A stretch of 64,000 nucleotides of DNA from G963662605 sp963662605. Lineage in GTDB: Bacteria; Bacteroidota; Ignavibacteria; Ignavibacteriales; Ignavibacteriaceae. Each line of letters opens with the position of its first letter. The first letter of the stretch is position 1. This document shows positions 7,559 through 16,800 of the stretch, one piece after another. The translations under genes were made by a program, and so were the position numbers. The stretch covers positions 3,410,001-3,474,000 of the forward strand of contig OY759785.1 of assembly GCA_963662605.1 (NCBI GenBank), written 5' to 3'. The notes below the pieces were generated by a model. That model was not told where the DNA came from. It saw nothing but the letters and a program-made list of their open reading frames with translations, and ran no database searches.

Positions 7559-8272
7559 TTACATTTGAAATTCCATTGCGACATCGAATAGGATCAGTTC
7601 GGTATTCTTATTCGCGGCAATAGTAATGTCCTTTTCATTTTCGATAAGAAATGCGTCACCTGTTTCAGCAGCCAGTCCATTTACGGTTAAATCGCCATCT
7701 GCAACTTGCAAGTACACGCCTCTGCCCTGCCCGATTGCATGTTGAAACTCTTTTCCTTTTTCCAAGTATGAGATATACATCTCAGCTTCCTGACTGATAT
7801 ATACTTCATTATCACCCGGAGCCGGTGAAGCAACTTTATAAAGCGTATTCAGTTTAGCTTCCGGCTTAAATGACTTTTGCTCATAATATGGCTCCATTCC
7901 GCGCTTATTGGGAATGATCCATGTCTGGAACAAATGTAATTCTTCATCTTTCGAATTGTTAAACTCGGAATGAAAAACGCCTCTGCCGGCAGACATTTTT
8001 TGTACTTCATTAACTCCCGTCACACCATTTCCGCCGGTACTATCGGCATGTGCAACGGCACCTTTCAGAACGTAGGTGATAATTTCCATATCCTTATGCG
8101 GATGTGTTGGAAATCCTCCGCCACCCGCGATCCAATCGTCATTCAACACGCGGAGTGGACCGAAGTGAACCATATCGGGATTGTAAAAATCGCCGAATGA
8201 AAAACTATGATAACTTCTTAGCCAGTCAATATTCGTCGTACCGCGTTCGCTACTTTTTCGTATCGTAATCAT
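7559..8272 (-). CDS. Pirin family protein
   Basis: A 237-aa bicupin of the YhhW/pirin type. The N-terminal cupin holds the metal ligands in THPHKDMEIITYVLKG (about residues 56-71) and GRGVFHSEFN (about 95-104). The second cupin (about 140-237) is degenerate. Pirins bind Fe(II), and some are quercetin 2,3-dioxygenases; others act as redox-sensing cofactors. It is the last gene of a likely MarR-nitroreductase-pirin operon, 8 nt after the nitroreductase stop, which suggests a response to quinones, flavonoids or electrophiles. Confidence 0.9.
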   Translation of the reverse strand: MITIRKSSERGTTNIDWLRSYHSFSFGDFYNPDMVHFGPLRVLNDDWIAGGGGFPTHPHKDMEIITYVLKGAVAHADSTGGNGVTGVNEVQKMSAGRGVFHSEFNNSKDEELHLFQTWIIPNKRGMEPYYEQKSFKPEAKLNTLYKVASPAPGDNEVYISQEAEMYISYLEKGKEFQHAIGQGRGVYLQVADGDLTVNGLAAETGDAFLIENEKDITIAANKNTELILFDVAMEFQM

Positions 8273-8280
8273 ATTACACC

Positions 8281-8859
8281 TTAAAATTTAAATGCTGTTC
8301 CAAGTTTACCTGAAAATACTATCCCTGATAGTTCCGCCCTGCTCCGCTTTGCGAGAATTTCTTCTTTTACAGCCGGAGTGTTCATCTCGTCCGTCAAATA
8401 ACCGATTGCAAGAATTGTTAACGGTTGAAAGTTGTCCGGAAGTTCAAACGCTTCCTTAGCTCTTTCATGGTCAAAGCCTGCCATCTGATGAATGTAGATA
8501 TCTTGTGCCGATGCCTGAGTTGTTAAATGAGCAACCGCGCCACCGGTATCATATGCGGCATACGGATTTGCACTGCCGTTATGCGCAAATGTGGTACGTG
8601 CTGCAACCAAAACAAGAACCGGTGCCTGACTCGCCCAGATTCTGTTAGGCTCAACAAGCAAAGAGGCTATTTTCTCATATTCTGCCTGATTGTCCTTGTT
8701 CGCAGTAAAAAACACCCAGGGCTGATCATTAAACGCCGAAGGCGACAAGCTCGCAGCAGAGAATAGTGACTCAAGTACTGCTGATGAAATTGAATGATTT
8801 TTAAATGCCCTCGGGCTGAATCTATTTTTTAATAATTCGATTGGTTTTATGTTTGTCAT
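8281..8859 (-). CDS. Nitroreductase family oxidoreductase
   Basis: A 192-aa FMN-dependent NAD(P)H oxidoreductase. The N-terminal motif NRFSPRAFKNHSIS (about residues 12-25) and SLSPSAFNDQPWVFF (about 37-51) form the phosphate-binding and FMN-binding elements of the nitroreductase fold; AIGYLTDE (about 150-157) is the usual C-terminal strand. Such enzymes reduce nitroaromatics and quinones; the physiological substrate is unknown. It lies between a MarR-type gene (53 nt upstream) and the pirin gene (8 nt downstream), all on the minus strand. Confidence 0.9.
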   Translation of the reverse strand: MTNIKPIELLKNRFSPRAFKNHSISSAVLESLFSAASLSPSAFNDQPWVFFTANKDNQAEYEKIASLLVEPNRIWASQAPVLVLVAARTTFAHNGSANPYAAYDTGGAVAHLTTQASAQDIYIHQMAGFDHERAKEAFELPDNFQPLTILAIGYLTDEMNTPAVKEEILAKRSRAELSGIVFSGKLGTAFKF

Positions 8860-8912
8860 GGTATATCCTTTAATCCTATATTTTTTAAGTTCAAAATAAT
8901 TAACAAAAAATT

Positions 8913-9359
8913 TTACAGGGACGTTCCTAATTTTTTCAGTAATCTGCTCAGGGTCTCTATCTCTTCATCATTTAAGACGGATAATGCCTTAGTAATATTT
9001 TCGGCATGCCGGGGGAAAATGCCATCAAAAAGCTCTTTACCCTTGTCTGTCAGCTCTACAATAATGGTTCTCCTGTCGTCCTGGGAGTGAACTCGTCTAA
9101 CCAAATCCTCTTTAGTGAGGTTATCAACGACCAAAGTCATATTTCCTCCGCTGACAAGCTGTTTTTTGCACAAGGTACCGATTGTCATTGAACCGAGATG
9201 CCCGAGCGTTTCTAAAACTGCAAACTGGGGTTCCGTCAGACCGAATGATCTGATGCTTTCTGTTGATTTTTTACTAAAAGTGGTGAAAGTGCGGGCTAAC
9301 TTAACCCATAAGCCAAGTGCGGCATTCGCCTTTTCGCCGTATTTTTCGGTTGTTTTCAT
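8913..9359 (-). CDS. MarR-family transcriptional regulator
   Basis: A 148-aa winged-helix protein. The helix-turn-helix segment is about residues 45-75 (LTEPQFAVLETLGHLGSMTIGTLCKKQLVS), with the wing DRRTIIVELTDKGKELFD (about 98-115) typical of MarR/HosA/OhrR proteins. It is the first gene of the operon with the nitroreductase and pirin genes and probably autoregulates it in response to a phenolic or oxidant ligand. The AT-rich upstream region (9360-9420) contains ATTAGGTAAATATTAATTA, a plausible but unproven operator. Confidence 0.9.
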   Translation of the reverse strand: MKTTEKYGEKANAALGLWVKLARTFTTFSKKSTESIRSFGLTEPQFAVLETLGHLGSMTIGTLCKKQLVSGGNMTLVVDNLTKEDLVRRVHSQDDRRTIIVELTDKGKELFDGIFPRHAENITKALSVLNDEEIETLSRLLKKLGTSL

Positions 9360-9514
9360 TGTTTTACTTATAATTTAAATATTTCAACATTAAAATAATT
9401 AATATTTACCTAATTGTCAAGTGGCAACACCGCATTCTACCTCACCTGTGATCCCGATCATACATTTTTACGTCCATGACTCATGGAAGATTGAATTGCC
9501 CGAGTTTTAAATTC

Positions 9515-9545
9515 TTTCGAATCCGCTTTAATTTTTGTATATTTG
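9515..9545 (+). promoter_or_regulatory. Bacteroidetes-type promoter of the UvrD/PcrA helicase gene
   Basis: TTTC (9515-9518), a 19-nt spacer and a perfect TATATTTG -7 box (9538-9545) lie 25 nt before the start codon. Confidence 0.55.
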
Positions 9546-9569
9546 CACTTCAAAAAATAGAAAATTGGA

Positions 9570-11759
9570 ATGATAGAACTAAAATCTCTTAACCCCGAAC
9601 AAAAGGCTGCTGTAGAATATAATGATGGTCCTCACGTTGTTGTTGCCGGTGCCGGCTCAGGAAAAACTCGAGTTCTCACTTATAAGATAGCCTATTTACT
9701 TGAAAAAGGATACGATCCGCAGGAAATCCTTGCCTTAACGTTCACCAACAAGGCCGCCAAGGAGATGAAAGACCGGATCAGAACATTAATCGGGAGCAAA
9801 GCCGATTATCTGTGGATGGGAACATTCCACTCAGTTTTCGCAAAAATCCTCCGTGTTGAAGCTGAAGCCCTGAATTATACCAGGAACTTCTCTATTTACG
9901 ACGCAGAAGATTCTCTTTCGCTCGTTTCAAATATCGTTTCAGATTTGAATCTGACCAACGATATTCCGAGCAACTCGGCTGTCCGCCATAGAATCAGCTA
10001 CCTGAAAAACCTTATGATCTTCCCGGATGAATTCCGCAAAAGTCATATTGAAGGACCGCTGGATGAGAAGATTGCCGATATTTATGAGCAATACCAAAAA
10101 CAGCTCGTTGTAAATAACGCGATGGATTTTGAGGATCTGCTTCTCAAACCGCTTGAGCTGTTCCAGATTAATAAAAAGATTTTACAAAAGTACCGCAAAA
10201 AATTTTCGTACCTGCTTGTTGATGAGTTTCAGGATACGAACATTATTCAATATGAACTTATCAAAATACTTGTTTCCAAGGACGGAAGCCTGTGCGTTGT
10301 CGGCGATGACGCTCAGAGTATTTACAGCTGGAGAGGCGCCGACGTTCGCAACATGCTGAACTTCAAAAAGGATTTTCCGAAAGCAAAACTTTTCCCTCTT
10401 CAAAGAAATTACCGTTCTACCAAAAGCATTCTCGGTGCTGCGGATTCCGTTATTAAAAAGAACTCCAACCAGCTTGAAAAAACACTCTGGACGGATAACG
10501 AAGACGGTGACTTGCTCTCTTTAGTTAAATGTACCGACGAAAAAGATGAAGCCTATCAGGTTGCACGCCTGATCAAAGAAGAAATTCACAAATATAAATG
10601 CGCCTTGAAGGATTTCGCAATCTTCTATCGTACCAATGCACAATCAAGAGCAATGGAAGATGTTTTTGCCCGCGAAAGAATTCCATATGTTATTATCGGC
10701 GGTATTGAGTTCTACAAGAGAAAAGAAGTTAAGGATATTGTAGCCTATCTTAAAGTCCTTACTAACCAGATGGACGAAGAAAGCCTCCTGCGCATTATGA
10801 ACTTCCCACAGCGCGGTATCGGCATGACGACTATCAAGAGAATGGTTGGGTTTGCCCGCAAACACAATATTACGCTTTTCGATACCATGACCCGCGTTTT
10901 TGAAGTTATTGATATTAAAGAGCGCATCCAGAAGAACGTTAAGAACTTCAAAATGCTGCTTGATAAATACATAAACCTGAAGAATAAACTTTCTATCAGT
11001 GAACTTATCCGCTCACTCATTGACGATCTCGGTATTATTCCGCAGTTCAAGGAAGAAAACAGCATCGAATCAATGGAGCGCCTTGATAACGTTCAGGCTT
11101 TGATGGCTTCCATCACTGAATTCAGCAAAGCTCGTCCCGAAGCAACAATTGATGAATACCTGCAGGAAGTTTCACTTGTCACCGATCTTGAATTTGTTGA
11201 AGACAAGAAGAATGTCGTAACCCTTATGACCGTTCACAGTTCAAAGGGACTCGAATTCCCAACCGTATTTGTAACGGGACTTGAAGAAGACATCTTCCCG
11301 CTCGCGAAGAAATTCCAGTCCGAAGCTTCGGTTGAAGAAGAACGCAGATTGTTCTATGTTGCGGTTACCCGCGCGGAGAAAAGAGTATATCTTACCCACG
11401 CCCGTTCACGCTACCGCTTCGGCGAAGTTGCGTACCAGAACCGTTCACGCTTCATTGACGAGATTGATCCCGAATGGATCGCTCCAGATGATGCCGCGGC
11501 AGGTAAACGCGCAAACCGCAAATCCAAAAAGGAAATGTACTACGAGTACTTTGAGAACGTTGAGTATATGGACTTCGGTAAATCGAAAAATCCACCGCTC
11601 AAAGTCGGTACACGCGTTATGCACGAGAAATTCGGCCTCGGGAAAATTGCCCAGGTGGTCGGCGCCGGTGATAATCAAAAAGTCACGGTGATTTTTGAAG
11701 GCAATAACATTAAGCAGTTAATGCTGAAGTTTGCAAAACTCAAAGTTCTGAACAACTAA
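9570..11759 (+). CDS. pcrA: UvrD/PcrA-type ATP-dependent DNA helicase
   Basis: A 729-aa superfamily 1A 3'-5' helicase. The Q motif LNPEQKAAV (residues 7-15) and Walker A GAGSGKT (about 27-33) are followed by motif Ia (TFTNKAAKEMKDRI), Walker B VDEFQDTN (about 216), motif III GDDAQSIYSWRGA, motif IV (QRNYRST), motif V (TVHSSKGLEF, about 554) and motif VI (VAVTRAEKR). The C-terminal Tudor-like region (VGTRVMHEKFGLGKI) is typical of PcrA/UvrD and contacts RNA polymerase or other partners. It acts in nucleotide excision repair, mismatch repair and clearing of replication barriers. It is a single gene with its own promoter and terminator. Confidence 0.95.
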   Translation: MIELKSLNPEQKAAVEYNDGPHVVVAGAGSGKTRVLTYKIAYLLEKGYDPQEILALTFTNKAAKEMKDRIRTLIGSKADYLWMGTFHSVFAKILRVEAEALNYTRNFSIYDAEDSLSLVSNIVSDLNLTNDIPSNSAVRHRISYLKNLMIFPDEFRKSHIEGPLDEKIADIYEQYQKQLVVNNAMDFEDLLLKPLELFQINKKILQKYRKKFSYLLVDEFQDTNIIQYELIKILVSKDGSLCVVGDDAQSIYSWRGADVRNMLNFKKDFPKAKLFPLQRNYRSTKSILGAADSVIKKNSNQLEKTLWTDNEDGDLLSLVKCTDEKDEAYQVARLIKEEIHKYKCALKDFAIFYRTNAQSRAMEDVFARERIPYVIIGGIEFYKRKEVKDIVAYLKVLTNQMDEESLLRIMNFPQRGIGMTTIKRMVGFARKHNITLFDTMTRVFEVIDIKERIQKNVKNFKMLLDKYINLKNKLSISELIRSLIDDLGIIPQFKEENSIESMERLDNVQALMASITEFSKARPEATIDEYLQEVSLVTDLEFVEDKKNVVTLMTVHSSKGLEFPTVFVTGLEEDIFPLAKKFQSEASVEEERRLFYVAVTRAEKRVYLTHARSRYRFGEVAYQNRSRFIDEIDPEWIAPDDAAAGKRANRKSKKEMYYEYFENVEYMDFGKSKNPPLKVGTRVMHEKFGLGKIAQVVGAGDNQKVTVIFEGNNIKQLMLKFAKLKVLNN

Positions 11760-11803
11760 ATACATATAAGTACGTAATAACCTTATACAGAAACATACTT
11801 ACG

Positions 11804-11829
11804 AAAACCCCCGTCCCAGCGGGGGTTTT
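11804..11829 (+). terminator. Rho-independent terminator after the helicase gene
   Basis: A 10-bp stem AAAACCCCCG/CGGGGGTTTT (11804-11813 with 11820-11829), a 6-nt loop and a following T run. Confidence 0.9.
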
Positions 11830-12017
11830 TCATTTCTCGTCAGCCGCAAAAATAATTTTCCTGAGCAATAATCTTTCTGAGCATTTGTCATAAAATTTTT
11901 ATACTTTATAGCAGTTCTTTGTCAGCGATATGTTATTTTACTTTTACGGCGGACTTACACGTATCTAATCAAATACATTTCATTAACCATAAGAAATATT
12001 ATTAACGGAGATATAAG

Positions 12018-13385
12018 ATGATAGCGCCAAAAAAATTAGCTATATTGGTAGGCGGCGGACCGGCACCGGGAATTAACAGCGTAATCGGTGCAGCAACGAT
12101 TCGGGCGGCAGTTGAAGGGATCGAAGTCATTGGAGTCAAGGACGGCTTTCAATGGATTATGGAGGGTGACATCTCCCACACCAAAGATTTAACAATACAG
12201 AATGTCAGCCGTATCCACTTCCGCGGTGGGTCTTACATAGGCATTTCACGAAGCAATCCGACAAAAAATAAAAAGCATCTCGAAAGCACCGTAACCTCCC
12301 TGCTCCGTTTAAATGTAGATAAACTTATTACCATCGGTGGTGACGACACTGCATACAGCGCCATGAAAGTTGAAGAAATGGCGGCCGGACGCATCCATGT
12401 TGTTCACGTACCGAAAACTATTGATAACGATCTTGACCTGCCTCACGGTATTCCGACATTCGGATTCCAGACAGCACGCCATCTCGGTGTTGACATTGTG
12501 AAGAACCTCATGGTTGATGCACAAACAACATCACGCTGGTACTTTGTTGTTACTATGGGAAGAAAAGCCGGCCATCTTGCTCTCGGCATCGGAAAAGCAA
12601 CCGGTGCGACAATGACTATTATCCCCGAGGAATTCCCTACAGGAAAGATCAAGCTCGATCACGTTGTTGACATTATTGTCGGTGCGATTATTAAAAGATT
12701 AAGTTACGGAAAATCAGACGGCGTCGCCATCCTTGCAGAAGGCTTGGTTGAACATCTTGATCCATCCGACTTAAAAGACATGAGCAATATTGAACGCGAT
12801 GCTCACGACAATATCCGTATCGCGGAAATCAACTACGGCGAAATCCTGAAAGCAAAAGTGCAGCAGCGCCTGAAGGATTTTAATTTAAAAGTTACTATTG
12901 TAGCAAAGAATATCGGCTACGAATTACGCTGTGCAGACCCTATCCCCTTCGATATGGAATATACCCGCGATCTGGGATTCTCAGCAGCAGAATTTATTCT
13001 TAAAGGCGGCAACGGCGCTATGGTTTCAATCCAGAACGGCCATTTTGTACCGCTATTCTTCAAAGATATTCTCGATCCGAAAACTAATAAGACAAAAGTC
13101 AGAATGGTTGACCCGACTTCGGAGTCATTCCTTATTGCAAGAAGATATATGCTTCGCCTGAATGAAGTTGACTTCGAAGATCCGCACGAACTTGCAAAAT
13201 TTGCAGCTACATGCGGAATGAATCTCGAAGACTTCACCAACAGATTCCATTATCTGATTGAAAATGACGTGCTGTACAAATCCATGAAAGAAGGAAAAGT
13301 GAGCGGCTCCGGAAAAAAAAGCGCCGCCGCACACCGCGCTAACGATCCAAAACACGCGGACTCAGACATGGAACAAGGATATTAG
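12018..13385 (+). CDS. 6-phosphofructokinase, probably pyrophosphate-dependent
   Basis: A 455-aa phosphofructokinase that interconverts fructose 6-phosphate and fructose 1,6-bisphosphate. GGGPAPGINSVI (residues 12-23) is the first phosphate-binding loop. The sequence GGDDTAYSA (about 108-116) has Asp where ATP-dependent enzymes have Gly (GGDGS). PKTIDND (about 135-141) has Lys where ATP enzymes have Gly. Both substitutions are the established signature of PPi-dependent PFK. MGRKAGH (about 178-184) and PE-EF follow as in the family. The C-terminal tail is Lys- and His-rich. GGAG upstream of the ATG is a good ribosome-binding site. A PPi enzyme would make glycolysis reversible and save ATP. Confidence 0.9.
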   Translation: MIAPKKLAILVGGGPAPGINSVIGAATIRAAVEGIEVIGVKDGFQWIMEGDISHTKDLTIQNVSRIHFRGGSYIGISRSNPTKNKKHLESTVTSLLRLNVDKLITIGGDDTAYSAMKVEEMAAGRIHVVHVPKTIDNDLDLPHGIPTFGFQTARHLGVDIVKNLMVDAQTTSRWYFVVTMGRKAGHLALGIGKATGATMTIIPEEFPTGKIKLDHVVDIIVGAIIKRLSYGKSDGVAILAEGLVEHLDPSDLKDMSNIERDAHDNIRIAEINYGEILKAKVQQRLKDFNLKVTIVAKNIGYELRCADPIPFDMEYTRDLGFSAAEFILKGGNGAMVSIQNGHFVPLFFKDILDPKTNKTKVRMVDPTSESFLIARRYMLRLNEVDFEDPHELAKFAATCGMNLEDFTNRFHYLIENDVLYKSMKEGKVSGSGKKSAAAHRANDPKHADSDMEQGY

Positions 13386-13409
13386 AAAGTAATATCTTTT
13401 CAGAATTGA

Positions 13410-13436
13410 AGCCCTCGAATTTCGGGGGCTTTTTAT
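13410..13436 (+). terminator. Rho-independent terminator after the PFK gene
   Basis: Arms AGCCCTCGAA and TTCGGGGGCT (13410-13419 with 13421-13430) are followed by TTTTATTTTT. Confidence 0.88.
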
Positions 13437-13448
13437 TTTTTCAACCGC

Positions 13449-13538
13449 GGTGTTCTCGGTACGCTCCTCGCTTCGCTCGGATCACTCGAACACCCTTACT
13501 TCAATTAGTTAAATCTCACTAAAGTGGGTCTTCGAGTA
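13449..13538. repeat. 90-bp direct repeat, copy 1
   Basis: It begins GGTGTTCTCG, contains GCTCCTCGCTTCGCTCGG, GAACACC and CACTAAAGTGGGTC, and ends TTCGAGTA. It is the same length as copy 2 at 13663-13752 with eight differences by eye (about 91% identity). The GGTGTTC/GAACACC ends of the first half can pair. Confidence 0.85.
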
Positions 13539-13635
13539 GAGGCCGTCTTGTTGGTTATAGATTCGATGTAATGACAACAACCAAAGCACTGCGTTTGACC
13601 AAGATAAAATTGAAAAGGCCTCGTATCGAGAAGAC
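13525..13635. repeat. Nested palindromic element P1
   Basis: The outer left arm TGGGTCTTCGAGTA and right arm GTATCGAGAAGAC enclose an inner GAGGCC (13539-13544)/GGCCTC (13617-13622) pair and about 70 nt of unique sequence. It is the same design as the elements at 13738, 23567 and 36386. Confidence 0.65.
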
Positions 13636-13662
13636 TTCTTGTCAGATGTCTGTGCTATTCTC

Positions 13663-13752
13663 GGTGTTCTCGATACACTCCTCGCTTCACTCGGAGCACT
13701 CGAACACCTTTGCTTCAATTAATTAAACCTCACTAAAGTGGGTCTTCGAGTA
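13663..13752. repeat. 90-bp direct repeat, copy 2
   Basis: The second copy of the 90-bp unit at 13449-13538. Together with the downstream palindromic cores these fill most of the gene-free stretch 13437-13838. Confidence 0.85.
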
Positions 13753-13785
13753 GCCATGACGCCAGTCATGGCGTATCGAGAAAAC
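13738..13785. repeat. Nested palindromic element P2
   Basis: The outer arms GTGGGTCTTCGAGTA and GTATCGAGAAAAC enclose a perfect inner palindrome GCCATGAC-GCCA-GTCATGGC (13753-13772). Confidence 0.75.
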
Positions 13786-13838
13786 TCCTTGCCCAAGATG
13801 ATCTCTAACCCCAATATCCAAAAACTCTTTAAAATAAG

Positions 13839-13874
13839 TAAACCGGCCGATGGATGAGATTTCCGGCCGGTTTA
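13839..13874 (-). terminator. Terminator of the CE12+CE8 gene
   Basis: An 11-bp stem TAAACCGGCCG/CGGCCGGTTTA with a 14-nt loop lies 20 nt past the stop codon. On the minus strand it is followed by CTTATTTTAAAG. Confidence 0.72.
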
Positions 13875-13894
13875 TAGTTTATGTATTGAGCGGC

Positions 13895-16800
13895 TTATCT
13901 CAAATACACAAGTTTTTTAACGGCGACCTGCATTTTGCCCGTACTGATTTCCGAGCTAATTAATCTATAGAAATACACACCGCTCGGAATGTGGAGTTTA
14001 CCCATATCTAATTTATAATCGTAATTATCGGCCGCTTTTGTTTCATTAATGAGCACTGCGATTTTTTCTCCGGCAACAGAATACAACTCCAATACAACCC
14101 TTGAATCCGCACTTAATGAGTACGAAATCACTGTTGACGGATTGAAAGGATTCGGATAATTCTGCTGCAGTGTAAAGTTTGATGGAGCTGCTACTGCTGC
14201 TTCAATAATCGGGCTGTATGTAAACGTTCCATCATTATCAAGCATCTGCAACCGGTAATTGTAGCGACCCGCGCTCAGTTTATTGTCCATAAAATAATAT
14301 GATTTCATCGAACTGCTGTTACCACTTGCCTGAACTTCACCCATGTTTTTCCATGTGTTTGCAGAGGCATTGGAACGCTGTACAACAAACTTAGCGGTGT
14401 TAACTTCCGTAGCTGTTGACCAGATCAACCGGACATTTCTTCCTTCAATGGTTGAGTTGAAGCTATTCAATTCAACAGGGAGCAAATCCGCAGCACCTGC
14501 CGGGAACCAATCGCCATTAGCAAATGGAGAATCGGTCTTTGATGAAGCTGCAAATATATTCGATAAACTATACGCCTGAGCTTCTACAGTAGTCAACTGC
14601 CTTCCGTAATTGCTGTTGCCACTTATTGTTGCACGTGATGACGGTTTGAATCCCGGACCAGTGCAATTATATTCAGCGTACAATGTTGCCTGATTCACAG
14701 CCGCCGCAGGATCTGAATTCATAAGAGTCCAGCCCGCACCCGTGAGAGTCGAAGGTTCATAGCACTGCAAGAATACCGTCTTCGGAGAATCGTTCCACGG
14801 CCTGCCAAGATAAAATCCGGTTACGGGGACAGCATCAAATCCGATTGAATCGGCTGTGATACTGCAATTTCTGAAAACAAGACCATACTTGAAGTTTGAA
14901 TAAGTAGATGCCGCGGTCAGAACACCGCCGTTCCTGTTGACAACTATCTGACAGGTATCGAATACTGCGATACCGCTACCGAATATAAAATCAACCGAGC
15001 CGGTAATTTTACAGTTTACGTGATAGACACGATAGCATCCCCACAAATAGTAGGTATCCTGATGTCCGTATATGTTACAGCTTCGGAACGTAACTTTATC
15101 AACACTGTTGCCGATATTGATTGCTACTGCCCGCTCCACGGTGACAAGGTTCTGGAATGTCAGATTCTCAAATGTCACATCACTCGAATTGATCTGCAAC
15201 GTTTGAACGGCGTTTGTACCGGGACTTCCGGCAGTGCCGCTGCTGCCCACATAATCATTATAATCAAGAATTGTTGAATCGCGATCCTCACCGACAAATT
15301 TCAGATTACTCAACGTTGCAGGTATGGTTACTTTTTCATGATAAAATCCGGGACGAACGAAAACCAGATACGTGCCGGTATGTGTTGCCGGAATATTGTT
15401 AACAGCCGCCTGCCAGGTTGCGTAATCACCTGTTCCGTCAGCCGCGATAACCATATTAACACCCAGATCTGCATTTGATATAATGCTCATTGCGGTGAGA
15501 GATATGTTCTGCTGTGTTGCACCGCCTCCGGCATTGGTCAATGTTCCATTATATGCCGTTGCCGCACTTACATCCGGAGCGTTGAAGTGAACATAAATTG
15601 TCGTGGCGCTTAAACTGCTGCTTGTATAAGGCAGGTTTAGCGAGGACGCAAAGCCTGAACCGCTGGTCAGAGATATTTGATAATTATCCGGAGCCGATAT
15701 CGTAACATTGCCGTCAGCAGGTGCGAGATAGTATCCGGTGATGTTAAATGATTGTTCTGCGGATGTTGTGTTTCGATTGACTCTGCCGAAAGCCATACCC
15801 GATTTAGAAACAGTTATTACCGGAGATGTCGGGACAACAGTTCCATCCGCGCAGGTAAAATCACCGAGTGTTACGAGATTCGGTGTAGTGAAACTATGAC
15901 TCGAAATAACTCCGACGTTTTCCCATGTGCTTCCATAATAATGAGCACCGAAAATAACCGATTCATTACCCTGCACGTCTGTCGCGGGATACGTAAATGT
16001 TCCGCTGTAAACACCATTAGTAAATCCGGAAGACGCAACCGTCCAGTATCTGTTGATATAATCGGATGCGCTTGCATTCGCCGGATGTTTTGACCGTGTG
16101 GTTGTGACCGTTATATAGGCATCCGTATAGGAGTCAGCCGATGCATTGAGAGTAACCGGAGCATATTCTGCCGTACCGGATACATCACCTATCGGGAAAG
16201 TAAAACTGCCCGTGGTTGTATAGACTCTCTTTACTCTGCCGGTGCCGTTCTGATAAATCATACTTGCAGAGGACGGCGTTCCGCCGAACGAAGCAGCTGC
16301 ATTCATGATGAGATTATGGTCACCAAGTGATAAAACACCGTTTGTAAGGGTCAGTGTTGCATCAATAGTCAGATCTGAAGCTAACACCACGCCGGCAGCA
16401 TTGTTGATTGTTACATTCAGATTGTTGGTAAAGCCGGTCGTTGATATAGTTTGTGCCGATGATCCGTTTAATACAATTTTACCTGAATAATTGGACGTAA
16501 CACTTGAACCGTTACCGAGAATACCCGCGGTGTGATATAAATTTCCACCGACGTTTAATGTGCCGTTTGTTCCGCTGACATTGTTATTCGAAACATACAT
16601 TGAACCGCCGCTGAAATAAAGATCACCATTAACCGTCAATGTTTGAATTGTTGAGTTTGTTGTTGATGTATTTGCGATAGTGTACGTACCACCTGAAAAA
16701 TACATATTACCCTGCACAATGACCGTACGTGCAACACCACCGTTACCATGTGCCCATGTTCCGGCAGTCATGGTAAAGTTTCCGCCGATAGTAACCGGAG

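Noticed and set aside
11281..11691. 136-aa plus-strand ORF within the helicase gene
   Set aside because: Out-of-frame shadow of the helicase coding sequence.
13449..13752. Possible CRISPR-like array
   Set aside because: Only two 90-bp repeats with unequal sequence and a palindromic intervening segment; no regular spacers and no cas genes.
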